Shown: piece after piece, positions 1-12,059 of the stretch
Layout: each line of letters opens with the position of its first letter
Position numbering within the stretch: position 1 is the first letter of the stretch
Source of the DNA: Coix lacryma-jobi var. lacryma-jobi
Lineage: Eukaryota > Streptophyta > Magnoliopsida > Poales > Poaceae
Direction: 5' to 3'
DNA length: 64,000 nt
Assembly: GCA_009763385.1 (NCBI GenBank)
Contig: CM019824.1
Location: 142,607,705-142,671,704, forward strand
Notes under the pieces: model-generated
Told to the model about the DNA's origin: nothing
What the model saw: the letters and a program-made list of their open reading frames with translations, nothing else
Database searches by the model: none
Translations under genes and position numbers: made by a program

Positions 1-946
1 ATAGCTTCTCTTACTTGTATCTATCTTATATGTGCCAAAGTCCAAATAATAGATAAACTATCCCAATTACCATCTTCAATTGGTGTCACATTTCTAGTGA
101 TGTCAACTTGCAAAATGGTAGTTTGACCTTACAAGTCAATGTGCATGTCTCCTACAAGTATTTTAAATTTGTATGCACACTTTTAGGGGGAGTTTACTCT
201 ACAATTTGGAAGCTTTGAGACTAACACTACTTTCAAGTTTATCACATGTGTAGTAGTCTCATTGCAAGGAAAATGGAGTCCCGGAGACAAGCATTGTGTG
301 TGGCAACAATCCAATTGGTATCTACATGTGGTATTCCTATCTGATATCATTATGTTGATTTCAATTTGATATTCTTATATGCTTTCTCCATGCATTATAT
401 AGATTAAACTCCTTTGAACATTTATTTATCGGTTATGCATATGCTTTGCCATACACCATATGTATGCATACACTTAGGGGGAGTTTAGTTTATGTAATGT
501 GAGAGTCAAATTTTGTGATCAATTTCACTCCACATAAAAAGGATCACAAAATTTGATCCTCCCCTGTGCCTCTAATGTCTTCCTTTTCGGTGTTTGAATC
601 CAAAGGGGGAGAATTTGAAGGACCAAAAGCAAGCCCAAACTAAAACAAAACAAAATAACCAAAATCAAATTTTTTTCAACTTTTTATGGTTATCTCTTTG
701 GGAATGGTCCAAGAAAGGGAGGATGTGGTTTATAGAGTTAGGGGGGGAACTTAAGTCCATTTTACCACAAAGGGACTCTATGGCAAGGGCAAAATATGTT
801 ATTAGTTTTGTTTCAATTTGGTATCTTTTAACATCATATGATCTTGTCTTTGCATTGCATCCTAGCAGGTAGATTGCATTTTAAATTATGTATCTTTTAT
901 TTGCTTGTTTTGGTCGTGTTGTCATCAATCACCAAAAGGGGGAGAT
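1..946 (+). mobile_element. 3' internal end of a SIRE/Maximus-like Copia retrotransposon (partial)
   Basis: The stretch is AT-rich and has no long ORF. It contains four purine-run motifs of the form GGGGGAG (near 184, 477, 605 and 938), a layout typical of the region between pol and the 3' LTR in SIRE/Maximus Copia elements. The last run abuts the LTR that begins at 947. The rest of the element lies off the left edge. Assignment rests on the PPT and LTR layout, not on protein homology; an ORF at 594-872 has no recognisable domain. Confidence 0.6.
934..946 (+). other. Polypurine tract of the left Copia element
   Basis: AAAAGGGGGAGAT lies directly 5' of the TG that opens the LTR. This is the expected position of the plus-strand primer for Copia elements in this orientation. 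Confidence 0.75.
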
Positions 947-1223
947 TGTAAGGAAAATGGACCTCAGTCCATTTAACTTTGGATTTTGGTGTTTGATGAA
1001 CAACATCACCAAATTAGACTAATGTGTTTGCAAGTGTTTGTTTTGTAGTCCGATAGGGTGCAAAAGGTGACTTGGACTAAGGCGACGTGGTGATCCGATG
1101 ATCAACACCTCATGCAAGACATTTGAAGCTTAGTAGAAGACTCTCAAGAACAAGCAAAGTCCAAGGTACAAGGATGGAACCAAGTCGGGCGCAAAGAACA
1201 AGTGAAAGGCAGTAAAAAGAAGT

Positions 1224-1584
1224 GACCGGACGCTGCTCACGCACTGACCGGACGCTGGCCTGGATGCGTCCGGTCAGTAACTCGAGCCGACAGCGCCACG
1301 TTCGTGTGACCGGACGCTGCGTTAGTTGCGATCGGATGCACCGATGCAACTGTTCCTCAGCGCAAACGTGTGGCCGGATGCTACAACTTCGATCGGACGC
1401 TGAATCTTAGACGAGTCCGATCAAATACAGAGAGGTTCCAGAGGCCCACGGAAGTGATCAGACGCGTCCGATCGTATGTGACTGGACTCATGTAGAGTCT
1501 GATCAAGTGTCTGTGCAAACGGGCCAACTAGCCGTTGTGAGAGGCCGGACGCGTCCGATCAGGTCATGATGTGCGTCCGATCAA
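1224..1584 (+). repeat. Array of CCGGACGCTG / GATCGGACGC motifs in LTR U3
   Basis: More than ten copies of a 9-11 bp motif of the type (A/C)CGGACGC occur in both orientations (GACCGGACGC, GATCGGACGC, GCGTCCGATC) over about 360 bp, ending about 50 bp before the TATA box. Spacing is irregular, so this is not a simple tandem repeat. It is probably a U3 enhancer-like region, which is inference. Confidence 0.7.
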
Positions 1585-1607
1585 TGGCAGAAAAGTCCAT
1601 CTCTTTG

Positions 1608-1643
1608 CCCAACGGTTCTATTTGGTTAGGGGCTCTATAAATA
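1608..1643 (+). promoter_or_regulatory. Predicted Copia LTR core promoter with TATA box
   Basis: TATAAATA at 1636-1643 is a strong plant TATA box. CCCAACGGTTC at 1608-1618 matches the M-phase activator (MSA) consensus YCYAACGGYYA at 10 of 11 positions. Transcription would start about 30 bp downstream and define the LTR R region. Confidence 0.55.
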
Positions 1644-2501
1644 CCCCCATGGCCGGCCAAAAACATAAGGTTAGAGCTCAAGGAAGTATACCAAGTGTAT
1701 AGACACATATTTAGTTGCTCTATCCACCAAAGTGCTTAAGTGATATACTAGGTAATTAGTGTAGGTGCTTTGCGAAGTGCTTAGGCTAGTTAGACCATCG
1801 CTTTGCGCTTGCTCTAGGTGTTATACCTAGTGTTTAGTGAGGTTTGCATACCTCTTACCTACCGGTGCTTGCGCGCACCATTGTTGTACATCGAAGGGCT
1901 TGTAGTCTTGCGAGACCACACCAACTGCATTTGTGGTGTGGTCGCCACCGTGTACCGAAGGGAACAAGGCTCGCGGCGGTTCGGATGGAAGTTGACAGTG
2001 AAGACGGCGGGGAGCATCCGGGAGAGGTCATGCCTCGAGCGGCTTAACCGAAGACCCACTTGCACGTGGGGAAGGCCCGGGGCTATCCACGGAGTTACCC
2101 GACCGGGAGCTTGTCCCTTGCGAGGGATTCCTTGCAAGGGGCTCCAACGAGGACTAGAGGGAAGCTTGCGCGCTTCTCGATACCTCGGTAAAAATACCGG
2201 CATCGTCGACAGGAGTTTGCATCTCTACCTCTCTCTTTAGCTTCCGTATTTACTTTGCTACCTTGTTTTTGTGCTTTACATTTCCTAGCTTAGTTGATAG
2301 GCTAGTTGATAGGTTTGGAATATAGGTTGCATAACTCCTTTGCGGTAGAGATAACAACACACCTAACAAAACCTTAGTTGCACATTTGATAGTTTACTTT
2401 CTTGCATAGGTTTTGACTAGGTGGAAATTAGAGGCCATAGTTTAGAGTAAAAGTTTTAAGTTGCCTAATTCACCCCCCTCTTAGGCGTCACGGTCCCTTC
2501 A

Positions 2502-2610
2502 GGCACGGTACACCTCTACTTGACCTTCACCTCGTCATTGACCATTGTCTTCGAGCTCCACACCTGCACATCAATACAGCCAAGAACACATGTTGCCACT
2601 CACCCCTCCC
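2502..2610 (-). repeat. Relic of a Copia-B LTR (left part)
   Basis: By eye the sequence aligns to the outer end of the Copia-B LTRs (compare 41333-41440): the CTCTACTTGACCTTCACC block, a GACACCTGCA-like block and CAAAGAACATG-like text appear in the same order. It continues after the hAT insertion at 3466-3500 (CTCATCACTCA). The left SIRE-like element seems to have inserted into this older LTR. Confidence 0.5.
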
Positions 2611-3457
2611 CAGGGACGTAGCTAGCGGTGGGGCGGGAGGGGCTCGAGCCCCTCCTACCGCTACCGAGTACATGAAATCCCTATAGTATTCTGTTGAAAT
2701 TTTAGTCATAGATATATAAGGTAGGAGGGGCTGAGATTGTAGATGTACAAGGTAGGAGGGGCTAGAATTTATTGGGAGTACAAAATGTTATCTTTTGTTA
2801 ATTAGACAAGTAATCCAGTAGACACCAAGAATTATTATTCAGCTAAGGCACAAGACATAATCCTAACTTTTCAGTTCCTAGCCCACCGCCCCAACTCATC
2901 CCTATTAGTGTTCTTCCCTACACCCTAACCCATCCCTATAGAGTGTTCCTGCTCATTCACGTGGTGTCACGCACCGCCCCAACTCATCCTTATGAGGTGT
3001 TCTTCCCTGCGGCCTAACTCGTCTCTACAGAGTGTTCCTTCCCGTTCACATGGCGTCATGCAATTCCTAGTGAGCAACGGACGCGACTACGCCGTAACAC
3101 AACCAACGGGGCAATGACTCCTGGGTGCGGTTGTGCGGGGGCAAGCCAGCGGGGCCACGATCGGCGACCAGCGAGCAACAATGCCTATTCGCGAAGCTGA
3201 GTGACGCGGCAAGCTGTGAGCGTGTAGCCAGGTGTGGCAGCCAGCGGATGAGTAGCCTGGCATAGCGGGCAGGCTGGCAAGCGAGCATAGGCGGCAGGAC
3301 CGATAATCAAAGAGCTAGGCGCAGCGCTAGTGGACGAGGACACGCCACAGTCTGCAACAGGCTCCGGGTATCTAGAGAGCAGGTGACTTTTTTTTTGTAA
3401 ATTTCAGCATCAACTTTCGTTCAGCCCCTCCTAAATTTTTTCCTGGCTTCGTCCCTG
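2611..3457. mobile_element. Non-autonomous hAT-type DNA transposon
   Basis: The element is 847 bp with imperfect terminal inverted repeats: CAGGGACGTAGC at the left, and CAGGGACGAAGCC when the right end is read inverted. It is flanked by a perfect 8-bp direct repeat, CCCCTCCC (2603-2610 and 3458-3465), the TSD length diagnostic of hAT. Subterminal sequence also pairs (GGGGCTCGAGCCCCTCC near 2640; CAGCCCCTCCTAAA near 3422). No transposase is encoded, so mobilisation would need a hAT transposase in trans. Confidence 0.85.
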
Positions 3458-3465
3458 CCCCTCCC

Positions 3466-4659
3466 GGTGAGCTTGTTGACCAATCGCTCATCACTCAAGG
3501 TGGAACCACAAGGACGCAAATCAATCTTGTGTTCGAAAAAAAAACATGGCTTACGTTTGCGCATTACCACATCACGTGGCCTATCGAGCTCACGCCAACG
3601 CCTTGCCCGTCGTCTGCACTGCCACCGCTGAGCTCGCCATGTCTGGGAAGATCTAGACCACAGGTGCCACCCTTGCGTAGATCTAGGCTGGGGTGCAAAC
3701 TTGAGGGGGGAGAGAGAGCTAGGTGTGGATGAGTGAGAGAAGAGATAGCAGTAGCTAAGGTTTCATGTATATATATATACTTGAGGTAAGTTTTACCGTT
3801 CGTTTGTATATTGGACCAGCAGTGAAAATCTAATTTAACTACTAGTTCAAGCCACAACCTAGTGGTGATAACACCATAGGTTTTAATAGACCTTATGGTC
3901 TAAATAGTGTTAGTGAAAACCATTTATGTAGTAGTGAATTTAAGAGTTCATTAGCAGCAAAATCTTCCTCTAACTAAGAATCCATCCCGCCAAGGTTCAG
4001 GCCCCTGAAGCACCGCCACCACCGGTCTCCATCACCAGACTCTGACGACGAGGAGGAGTAGGGTTAGGTAGTACGGTTTAATTAGTAGTAGTTATTGTAC
4101 AGTAGTAGTAGCAGCAACCGCACTAGCTACAAATAGGTGTGTAGTGCACACTTTTTGTGTATTTTGGAAATTTCGTTTGTGCCACCTCAAATTATATTAT
4201 AAATTAATATAACAGTTGTTTTAATTATATTATAGTTGTTTTGTGCTTCATTTGTATTGGAATATCGTTTAGGTAGGAACAACACCATCAATAGTGCCAA
4301 GTAGCAGCACTTTTTTTTTCATTTTCTCCTGAACAGGTCCTGGTCAGACAAATCCATAATGATCCGGCATACATAAATATTACATGACCAAACACATCCA
4401 TAGGGTGGACCGAGTCTATAGCTAGTTCCTGAATTATAAAGTTTTTAACGATTGAAGTATAAATTTTTAAAAGTGTTGGTAAAAGTTTCTCATTTTAAAA
4501 TGTAGGAATTGAAATTAGAAAGTTTTAAATCTTGAAATATAAATATTTAAATATGCTACTATAAAGTTTCTAGATTTTAAATATAAAGTTTGAAACTATA
4601 AAGTTTTAAATAAGATGGGCTAATATAAACACCTTCTGATTGTTGAGCCGAAACCCATT
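3466..4659. other. Intergenic stretch, no gene seen
   Basis: The first ~35 bp continue the Copia-B LTR relic. The remainder holds a short (TA)n run near 3769, GTAGTAGTG at 3930-3938 that resembles a CACTA terminus, and a short-motif (AGT)n-like stretch near 4085-4115. Reading frames here have no recognisable domain. Confidence 0.5.
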
Positions 4660-5340
4660 TAGGCCAGTAAAGAGTCATTTGGAAATATATTTTCAGAGGC
4701 GATCGACCAAACAAAACAGTCTCCCAAAACCTTACTAATTCACATATGGTTCATATAAGCAACCGTCTTTGAAAATAGAATTTAGAGACAGTTTTCTTAA
4801 CGGAACCGTCTCTACAAATAGATAAATTTTTAGAGGTGGATTTTTTGATAGAACTGTATCTGAAAATAGATTTTCAGCGACGGTCATAAAGCTACAGTGT
4901 CATCTGATAATGTTAAAGGTGTGACGTGCTACTTTAACCATCTCTGATAAAAAAGGAGGCGGTCCGTAAAAACCTTTTGGTTTGTTCGCCATGGCTTTAT
5001 TCTACACGTTTTTTTGTGACAATTACAGTTGTTATAGATCACAAATTATCATAAAATAGCTTGTAATTGTCACAGAAGGTCATTTATTCTACATAGAAAC
5101 TACAAGTAATGAGGCTTTTTATGACAATTAGAAGTGTATCTTTTGTCATAGAATTCCTGTCACAAAGGACCTTCTGTGACAATTACAAGCTATTTTTATG
5201 ACAATTTATTATCTATGACAATTTGTGATCTATGACAACTGTAATTGTCACAAATCAAAAATAATCATAAAAATTGTCACAGAAGTGACAGAGATTCAAT
5301 GACAAGAGATACACTTCTAATTGTTCATTACTTGTAGTGA
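4660..5340. mobile_element. TIR/CACTA-like MITE and foldback cluster
   Basis: Repeated AACCGTCTCT-type motifs in both orientations (4760-4900) resemble CACTA subterminal repeats. From about 5010 to 5260 there is a long inverted repeat: the arm around TAGCTTGTAATTGTCACAGAAGG (5057-5079) returns inverted at about 5170-5195, and GTGACAATTACAGTTG returns near 5235-5252. An inner pair, ACTACAAGTAATGA (5099-5112) and TCATTACTTGTAGTG (5325-5339), gives terminal inverted repeats for a roughly 240-bp element. No coding capacity. Confidence 0.6.
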
Positions 5341-6824
5341 TCATATATTGATTAGCAGCACAAATGGAGTTCGTACATTATATGCAACGAGGGGACACCA
5401 CCATGGAAACGGTCAGACGAGGTGCTCATAGAGATGGCGTCGCACGTTTGTGAAGTTGAATCTGCACTTATGTATTTATAATAATAAGCGTCTGTATCTG
5501 AGTCTAAAAGAAAGGATGAACATAGAGGTAGAGGACTGGATTATGGTCTCGCCAGCTGCCTGCCTGCGCGCTCATGGTGATAGAGCAACCACGTTTAATC
5601 TCTTATACTACTTCTCTCTCTCTCTCATGGAACTTGATAGTAGGTTAATGTTACAATCTTTGGCTCTGAATTGTTTGTGAGCCCAGAAAGACACGAGTCT
5701 TGCTTGACGTGAACCCCAAAGGCGATCGAGCATCACTGCGCGCCTTGACAGAGGTTACAATCTTTGTCAGCGCCTGCGCTGCGTTGGACCGCCGCCCCCG
5801 GCGCGCGCATATTCTAATTCCAATTCCAACCTTCGATTCCCTGTTCGTCCGAACGCCCGATGCTTCCATCCGTGGGACTTGTTTATTGCTCGCCTTTCGC
5901 TCACGCAATCCGAAAGCGAGTCCGCGCCCAAGAAAAGAAGAATTCAGAACCTCGGCGTGCAGGCTGCCAGTCCCAGGATATATTGGAATCTGGATGATTG
6001 GGCTAGCTAGGGCAGGTACTGTAGGTTGTATGCTTGTATCTGAACGCCGTACTCCCTCCGAGTCCACTGCATATATTATATATATACATTGGAGTTTCCA
6101 GTTTCGCACTAAGAATTCCCAGGACTGAATAATTTATAATTCAACTGAATTGAACATACACACCATCAGCAGCACCAGGTGTTCAGACTTGTGTGGTGGC
6201 GGTGGCCGGCACCAGCTGGAGGTTACAGAGCAGCTGCGTTTGGAAGTTGGAATTGGAACTACCGTCGTCTCCGCAGAGGGTGTGTGATTGATATCGAAAA
6301 GACGGAGCTTCTAACATAACAGTAGCTTGGTATAGACTGTCATCTGAGAATTGAAATCACGGAAGGACATTTGGTCAGAGAAGCATGTGCCAGCAACAGG
6401 GTACAGGTCAAAATCATGTTCCTGAATACTGTACTCATCTGGGCTGAACAATCAGACAATAGTCGTCCCACTCCCACGCGTGCCAACTTCAACTATTTTG
6501 ATGCCTTCACTCAATGCTAATGGTCAAAACCATGGTCTCCTCAATAATACTTCCTGCAATTCCATGAAGCCTTCCTTAGATTGAAGTAGAACTTAAACTA
6601 AATTACATTTCAATAATCTCTCCTAAACCACTTAGATTAAAGTATATTTGTGTACAACCGAACAAAAAAAACCCTAGAAAGATACAAATGTCGAATGTAA
6701 AAGTACTCGATACAAAATACAGTATCTAATCGCAACATGTCTCTTTCTTTCCTTCTTTCGGCCCTATACATACACCCACGTATCCAAAATCAGCAATATG
6801 ATCAAATTTTCGCCGGCTAGGGAT
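5341..6824. other. Intergenic stretch, no supported gene
   Basis: The longest open frames (5700-6128 + and 5651-6109 -) overlap antisense, have no recognisable domain, no convincing start context and no splice structure. I read them as chance ORFs in a GC-richer patch. Nothing else is recognised. Confidence 0.5.
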
Positions 6825-6857
6825 GAACCTATAATTTATTAAATAAATTATAGGTTC
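6825..6857. repeat. 33-bp perfect palindrome
   Basis: GAACCTATAATTTATT, one central A, then its exact reverse complement AATAAATTATAGGTTC. There is no loop beyond the centre base. Confidence 0.9.
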
Positions 6858-6965
6858 ATATTTGATGCTATGGTGCAATTATATATAGTTTTAGTTTAGT
6901 ATATATAAGTTGACTCAACTTAAATAGGTGGATTATGGATGCTTCTATTGAGGGATAAGAGACGG

Positions 6966-7204
6966 AGCATCTCCAATAGTTTGGAAAAATGATTTGATAT
7001 CCTTATTTTAATGGGAAAAGAAGAAAAAATGTTCTCCAACAGATTGGTATATGACTTGCTAAATTTTTCCAAGTTAGAATCGGAGACCATCTACTTGCTA
7101 TATTTACCAAGTCAGTTTCACTTGCTATCCGGCGTTTCTACGTTATTTTTACCAAGTTGGAATACTTTTCTATGTTATTTTTACCAAACTATTGAAGATA
7201 CATG
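6966..7204. mobile_element. Tourist/Harbinger-like MITE
   Basis: Terminal inverted repeats of about 24 bp: GCATCTCCAATAGTTTGGAAAAAT at the left against the inverse of ATTTTTACCAAACTATTGAAGATACATG at the right, with a few mismatches. About 239 bp, AT-rich, non-coding. The 'gcatctccaatag' terminus is common in grass MITEs. Confidence 0.65.
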
Positions 7205-7804
7205 AAAAATTTACTTGCCAAAAGTTTTAGCAAGTTGCTAAATGACAACTTTTACCGAGTCAATTTTTCCTAACAATCCGACAGATGTGACATACGCGTG
7301 TGCCGCCGCGATGCCGCGAGCTGTGCGATGGCGTGCATGGGCCGCACCCGCACTTCTCCACGACATGATTGTGGTGCGAGCTAAACTTGACTTTGTCACT
7401 CGAGCTGATTGATGACCGATTGATGGAGGCATTATTACAGCTTGTGTCCGCACGCATAAGGCCTTGCTCAATTGGAGCATGAAAAGATATTGCATGTCAC
7501 ATCGAATATTTCGTTATTTATTTAGTCTATCAAAAATAAACTAAGTTTTTAAGACAAATTTATTAAAATCAATTAATTCATCATTAGCATATATATATAT
7601 ATATTGTAGCATAATATTATCAAAATATAAACTTATTAGGCTTAAAAAATCGTATCGTAAATTACATATAATCTATGTAATTAGTTATTTTTTAGTCTAC
7701 ATTTAATACTCTATGCATGTATCAAACATTCAATGTCATGGATGAAAAGTTGTTAGGACGAGAACTAAACCGATGTCAATGGGTCTTTTGAATTGACTCA
7801 TGGG
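7205..7804. other. Intergenic stretch, no gene seen
   Basis: AT-rich sequence with a short (AT)n run near 7590. Two overlapping antisense frames (7238-7495) have no recognisable domain. Confidence 0.45.
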
Positions 7805-8102
7805 GGACTTTTAGTCGAGTGAAAGACTTTTAGTCCGGGTTGGTAACACCAATCGAGACTAAAAGGTCACCTTTTAGTCCCGGTTGGTGTTAACACCAAC
7901 CGAGGCTAAAGGTGAACTTTTAGTCCCGGTTTGTAATGTCAACCGGGACTAAAGGCCACCTGCCAATAAAGACTGGCGTACTAGCCGTTGGGCTATGAGC
8001 TTTAGTCCCAGTTGGAGTCATCCACCGGGACTAAAGACCTCTTTGGTCCCGGGACTAAAGACAAATTTGACCATCGGACGAAAGGTTTGTTCTCTACTAG
8101 TG
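7805..8102. mobile_element. CACTA-type MITE with CTTTTAGTCCCGGTTGG repeats
   Basis: Alternating direct and inverted copies of TTTAGTCCCGGTTGG / CCAACCGGGACTAAA fill 7808-8060. The right end reads CTACTAGTG, the inverted CACTA terminus. This subterminal repeat family is abundant in grass CACTA derivatives. The left boundary is uncertain. A perfect MSA-type motif (inverse of CCCAACGGCTA) lies at 7982-7992. Confidence 0.7.
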
Positions 8103-8199
8103 CACTGGTGCCTTCAGCACTGGTCCCTCATGGGTATACATTTATTCTTACTGGATTTGTTCAACTGAACGGTATAATCGACTTTAGGGGCACATCCAA

Positions 8200-9609
8200 C
8201 AGTGGGGCGGCTGGGGCTCTAGCCCTCTTGCAACCGTTGAATCCATGGAGCCCCCTAAGGCTCCCCCCTCTAATTTTTTTTTTGTCATGGTACCAGACAT
8301 GCTAGCGTCCGGACGTCTGATCTGGAGCGCTAACGTCGAACAGTAAATGTTTAAGTTGTTTCAGTCCAGCCTCGCTTCGGCTCACATGTACGCCCCACCC
8401 ACGACGTTGTGCTCATCACTCCTTGTATTCAGACGATCGCAACCTGGTCGCCGTCTCGCATACGCACTTGGCCCCGTCGTTGTGCCCAGCTCCTTCCCTA
8501 GACCTGTTCCTCTCTCTCCCCATGGGCAGGACCCAGGAGCCGGCCTCGCAGCTCGACACACCCCCATCCTATAGCGACTGTGTTGTGCGCCATCACTCAT
8601 CCTACTCCCGTGAAACACTTGCAACATGAAACACTTAGACGCAACATTCGTCTGACACAGATGAAATTTTTGAAAAATATTATTGCAACATATGCGTGAA
8701 ACATATGCAACATCGAAATAAAACACTTGGAACTTAACATTAAAAACACTTGTTGTAACAGAAGACTGGAACAAATGAATATTTTTGCAACATTTGTGTG
8801 AAAATCTATGCAACATCCAGATCAAACGTGAAACATACATAAACATTTTGAATAAACTCTGCAACATCCTTTGATCTACTTTTACAACATCTATATATAT
8901 GAATCAATTGCAATATACCTCTGAAACGTTTGAAACATACAAATTGCAACATATAGAGGAGGGAGAGCCTAACGTGGGGAGCGCCATGGTTGCCGGATCT
9001 GCATGCCATGGCCACCAGGCCGGGTGGGGCCGGGGAGCTTGTCGCCGGGATGAGAGAGGGCGCCACCAGGGCGGGGAGAGCGTCGCATCACCTCCTTGTA
9101 TCTCGCTGGAGCCGAGTGGATCTATCTCATATGTTCCATGGCGCTCGCCAGGTTGAGGGAAAGCCCGCCGAATCTGTAGGCATCGGGGGCTCTCGGCCGG
9201 GGAGAGGACGCTAGGGTGGAGGAAGAGGCACCACCAGAGTGCATGGACATCGCCGCTATTATAGGAAAAGGAGCTGCCAGGGTGTGCGAGTAGGAGTCAG
9301 GGCCGAAGGAGGACACACGCCAAGGTGCGTGAAGCTGTCGCGGCGGCTAGAGAGGCAGCCATGTTATGCACCAAGGAGGAAGACAGACAAGCGTGAAAAG
9401 GATAATGATGGGGAGGAGCCGAGGAGGAAGTGAACATATAACTTTTTTTTAATATCCAACCGACGGAAACGAGCGGCAGTGGTGAGAAGCCGTCTGTTAA
9501 CAGATGTATGACAAGTAGCATTTCTACATGGATTTATACTAAGGAGGAACTGAAGTTGTCTCAAAGTTAAATAAGTCCTCCTAACATTTTTTTTTTAGAT
9601 CCGCCACTG
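8200..9609. mobile_element. Possible hAT-like element or composite
   Basis: CAGTGGGGCGG at 8200 and the inverse of ATCCGCCACTG ending at 9609 could be terminal inverted repeats, but the flanking 8-mers do not match, so these ends may belong to different elements. The interior (8610-8960) holds many irregular GCAACAT / GAAACAT units. ORFs in the GC-rich half (8990-9430) look like chance frames. Confidence 0.3.
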
Positions 9610-9694
9610 ATCGAGTTGACAAGTATGTTCGTCGTATGCTCTTGTATGTTGGATCGAGTTGACAAGTATGTTCGTCGTATGCTCTTGTATGTTG
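9609..9694. repeat. 43-bp perfect tandem duplication
   Basis: The unit starting GATCGAGTTGACAAGTATG is present twice head to tail (9609-9651 and 9652-9694) with no difference seen. Confidence 0.9.
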
Positions 9695-12059
9695 TTATTG
9701 TTGAGGTAGATAGCTCAACGTGGACATATACGATATGTTATCATAAAAACTTTGCTACTAAATTAAATATAAAATTCCATAAATTTCTAACCATGAATGC
9801 GTGTGTACGCGTTTGTAAGAGAGACTGTATACCATTCAGGACCAGCCCGAGGTGGACGGTGTACCATTCATTAACGGAGACTGGGCGGGTTTTCGCGCGC
9901 ACAGACGTGCAATTAATAACAAACCTGGATGGCAGCCGTAGCATCATCAGTCGGAAGATTACAATCAGAAAGCCCTTTGTTCACATAACCAACCATCCTT
10001 AACACCGACAGTACATGTGTGTACCGAAAGCTAGCCGTGACCACGCACGCAGCAGCAGCAGCAGCAGCAGCAGTCGGAGCGACGAAAAGGCGAGGCAGAC
10101 AGTGAGACTGACGACTGAACCTGAAACCGACCGCACAACGATGATCCCAATCCAAGGGCGGTACCAGCGGCAGGTATATCATGCATCCTCTACCTTGCGT
10201 TCGTTCCTTGTACCTGCTGCGGGCAGGGAGCAGGCAGGCGTTTGTTGGTGCCACTGTAAGGCACACATCGAACTAGCCAAAGCCGCGAAATCAACGGGAG
10301 CCCCTTTCCCTGCACCAATCGCCATACCTAACCGCTCGGATCAAATCGTCAGTGTCACACTCACTTGGGAAGGCGGTCGCTCTCGACGCCGGCCGGCCGG
10401 CCGATCCATCTATCTTTCGCTTTTGTTAGGTGATCCTGGGACTAGCTAGGAGAGGTTTGAGCGTCGTCGATCAGCAATAATGCATGTGGCTGGCCTCGAT
10501 CGACCCTGCACTTTGCATTGTGTGAGGTTGCTCTTGCTGCCGCTGCTGCTCGGATGATATGATACAGTACCCTTTCATTTTGTTGGGCGATCGAGCAGCA
10601 TATAGCCATATATAGCTTGGAGCCATGCGTCGGGTCAGATACCCGGGTCGCCGTTGATTCCGCGGCACTCAAAGCAAAGGCGGGCCTGCGCGCGGCGGCA
10701 ACGACGCTGAAACTGACCCTGCAGCCGCCGCGTGGACTTTTTCTTTTTCTTTTTCTAGCTAGCAGGGAGAGGAGCGGGATACAATAGGCATTATTCACGC
10801 TTCGATGAAATGCTATGGAAATGGGCCATATTATGATCGGGACGCCTATCTCTCTGCCTTACATGCTCTGGTGCTTGTAATTGTAACCCACGAGCCAGAT
10901 ACCTGAAAGAAACTGATGCGCGCAATGTGTATCTCAATTCTCAAGGAACCTAACTTGGAGATGTTAGCTGTTATTAGCTTCAGAGTTTGGAGACAGGTTC
11001 ACAGGACGTCAGTTTTATTATACCCGAGCATGCAGCACCTGAATTCTAGGTAAGAGTTTTTTTTTATTACCATTCTTGGTGAGAGTTTGTTCACGTCCGG
11101 CAGAGGAGACACAGGTCCGATCCTCACAAATATGGTATGGCAGAGTATTCAGCTGCAGTAAAAGGAGGAAAGGCTTGCAGCTATAGTTGATGGAAGGAAT
11201 GGAACCATTAATTAATTTAGACAACAAGACAATACTACAGTAGTAGGTTACGGTAGTAAGGATCAAGGGTCGTTGGTGATGTAGCCACCATGTAGGCCAA
11301 ATAATCTGAGTGATCATTCCTTTTTCTCTCTCTAACTCCCAATGGGGCGAAAGCCAAAAAATCTACCTCTTGTTATTGCTCTAGTAGTTGTCGGGGCGCC
11401 GTCAGGCTACGCTATGGTGGTAGCTAGCATCCAATTCCCAAAAAAAAAAACAGAGTGGCCGCTCACGCTAACGGATTGCTGGTGCTGGTATCTTTGCTTA
11501 GGATGCAATGCAGATCTTAAGGTGACTTCAGCAGCTGGGGCTCCGAGTGCTTCTTATTAATTGTACTATTAATTTAGCTCCACACGATTCGCGCTACCTT
11601 CTTTTTCTAACGAGTACTGTAATATATTTTCTCTTTGGAGAATGTCACTTCGCTGTTGCTATATAAATATCCATCCATGTGAAAGACCATCTACCTGACG
11701 ACGCAACATATGCGCTCGCCTTTTGTAACTGCGTACTGCTTAAAAAAAACTGTCGAGGTCGAGTCACAAAAAGATTGCGAAGCTGGAAGCCTCGATCTGT
11801 GAAACTTTATGCTTAAATAAAAATAACATCGACTTCCAATAATCCCAAAAAAGCTAATAGTACTGCTACATGGTCATCAAATTTGACTATTTCAGCTTGC
11901 GAACTGCTATATACTTACGTACTTAAACTGACAAAACGCCATTATCAGATGCCTGCGCCACCAACTACATGAACCAAACCAATTAATTTCACAGGAGAAA
12001 CAGTGGTGATAAGGACAGGCACAGCAACACAGGAGAAACCAAACCAATTAGCCAACAAC
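9695..12059. other. Intergenic stretch with (AGC)n microsatellite, no gene seen
   Basis: A (GCA)n run of about eight units lies at 10049-10073, and CGGCCGGCCGGCCG at about 10389. Frames at 10015-10449 (+) and 10442-10798 (-) have no recognisable domains. No exon-intron structure could be built. Confidence 0.45.

Larger units (their letters stand above)
947..2501 (+). repeat. 3' LTR of a SIRE/Maximus-like Copia element
   Basis: The LTR starts TGTAAGGAAAATGG and ends CACGGTCCCTTCA, so it has TG...CA ends, and is 1,555 bp long. It contains a motif array (1224-1584), a TATA box (1636-1643) and a tail reading AATTCACCCCCCTCTTAGG, which is typical of the 3' end of grass Copia LTRs. The following bases (GGCAC) would be the TSD; the partner copy is outside the window. 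Confidence 0.8.

Noticed and set aside
5651..6128. Overlapping 140-150 aa ORFs on both strands
   Set aside because: No domain, no intron structure and mutual antisense overlap; most likely chance ORFs in a GC-richer patch.
8200..9609. Confident hAT element bounded by CAGTGG...CCACTG
   Set aside because: The flanking 8-bp sequences (ACATCCAA and ATCGAGTT) do not match, so the two ends may not belong together. Kept only as a low-confidence feature.
10015..10449. 144-aa ORF with Ser run
   Set aside because: The Ser run comes from an (AGC)n microsatellite; there is no domain and an overlapping antisense frame of similar quality.
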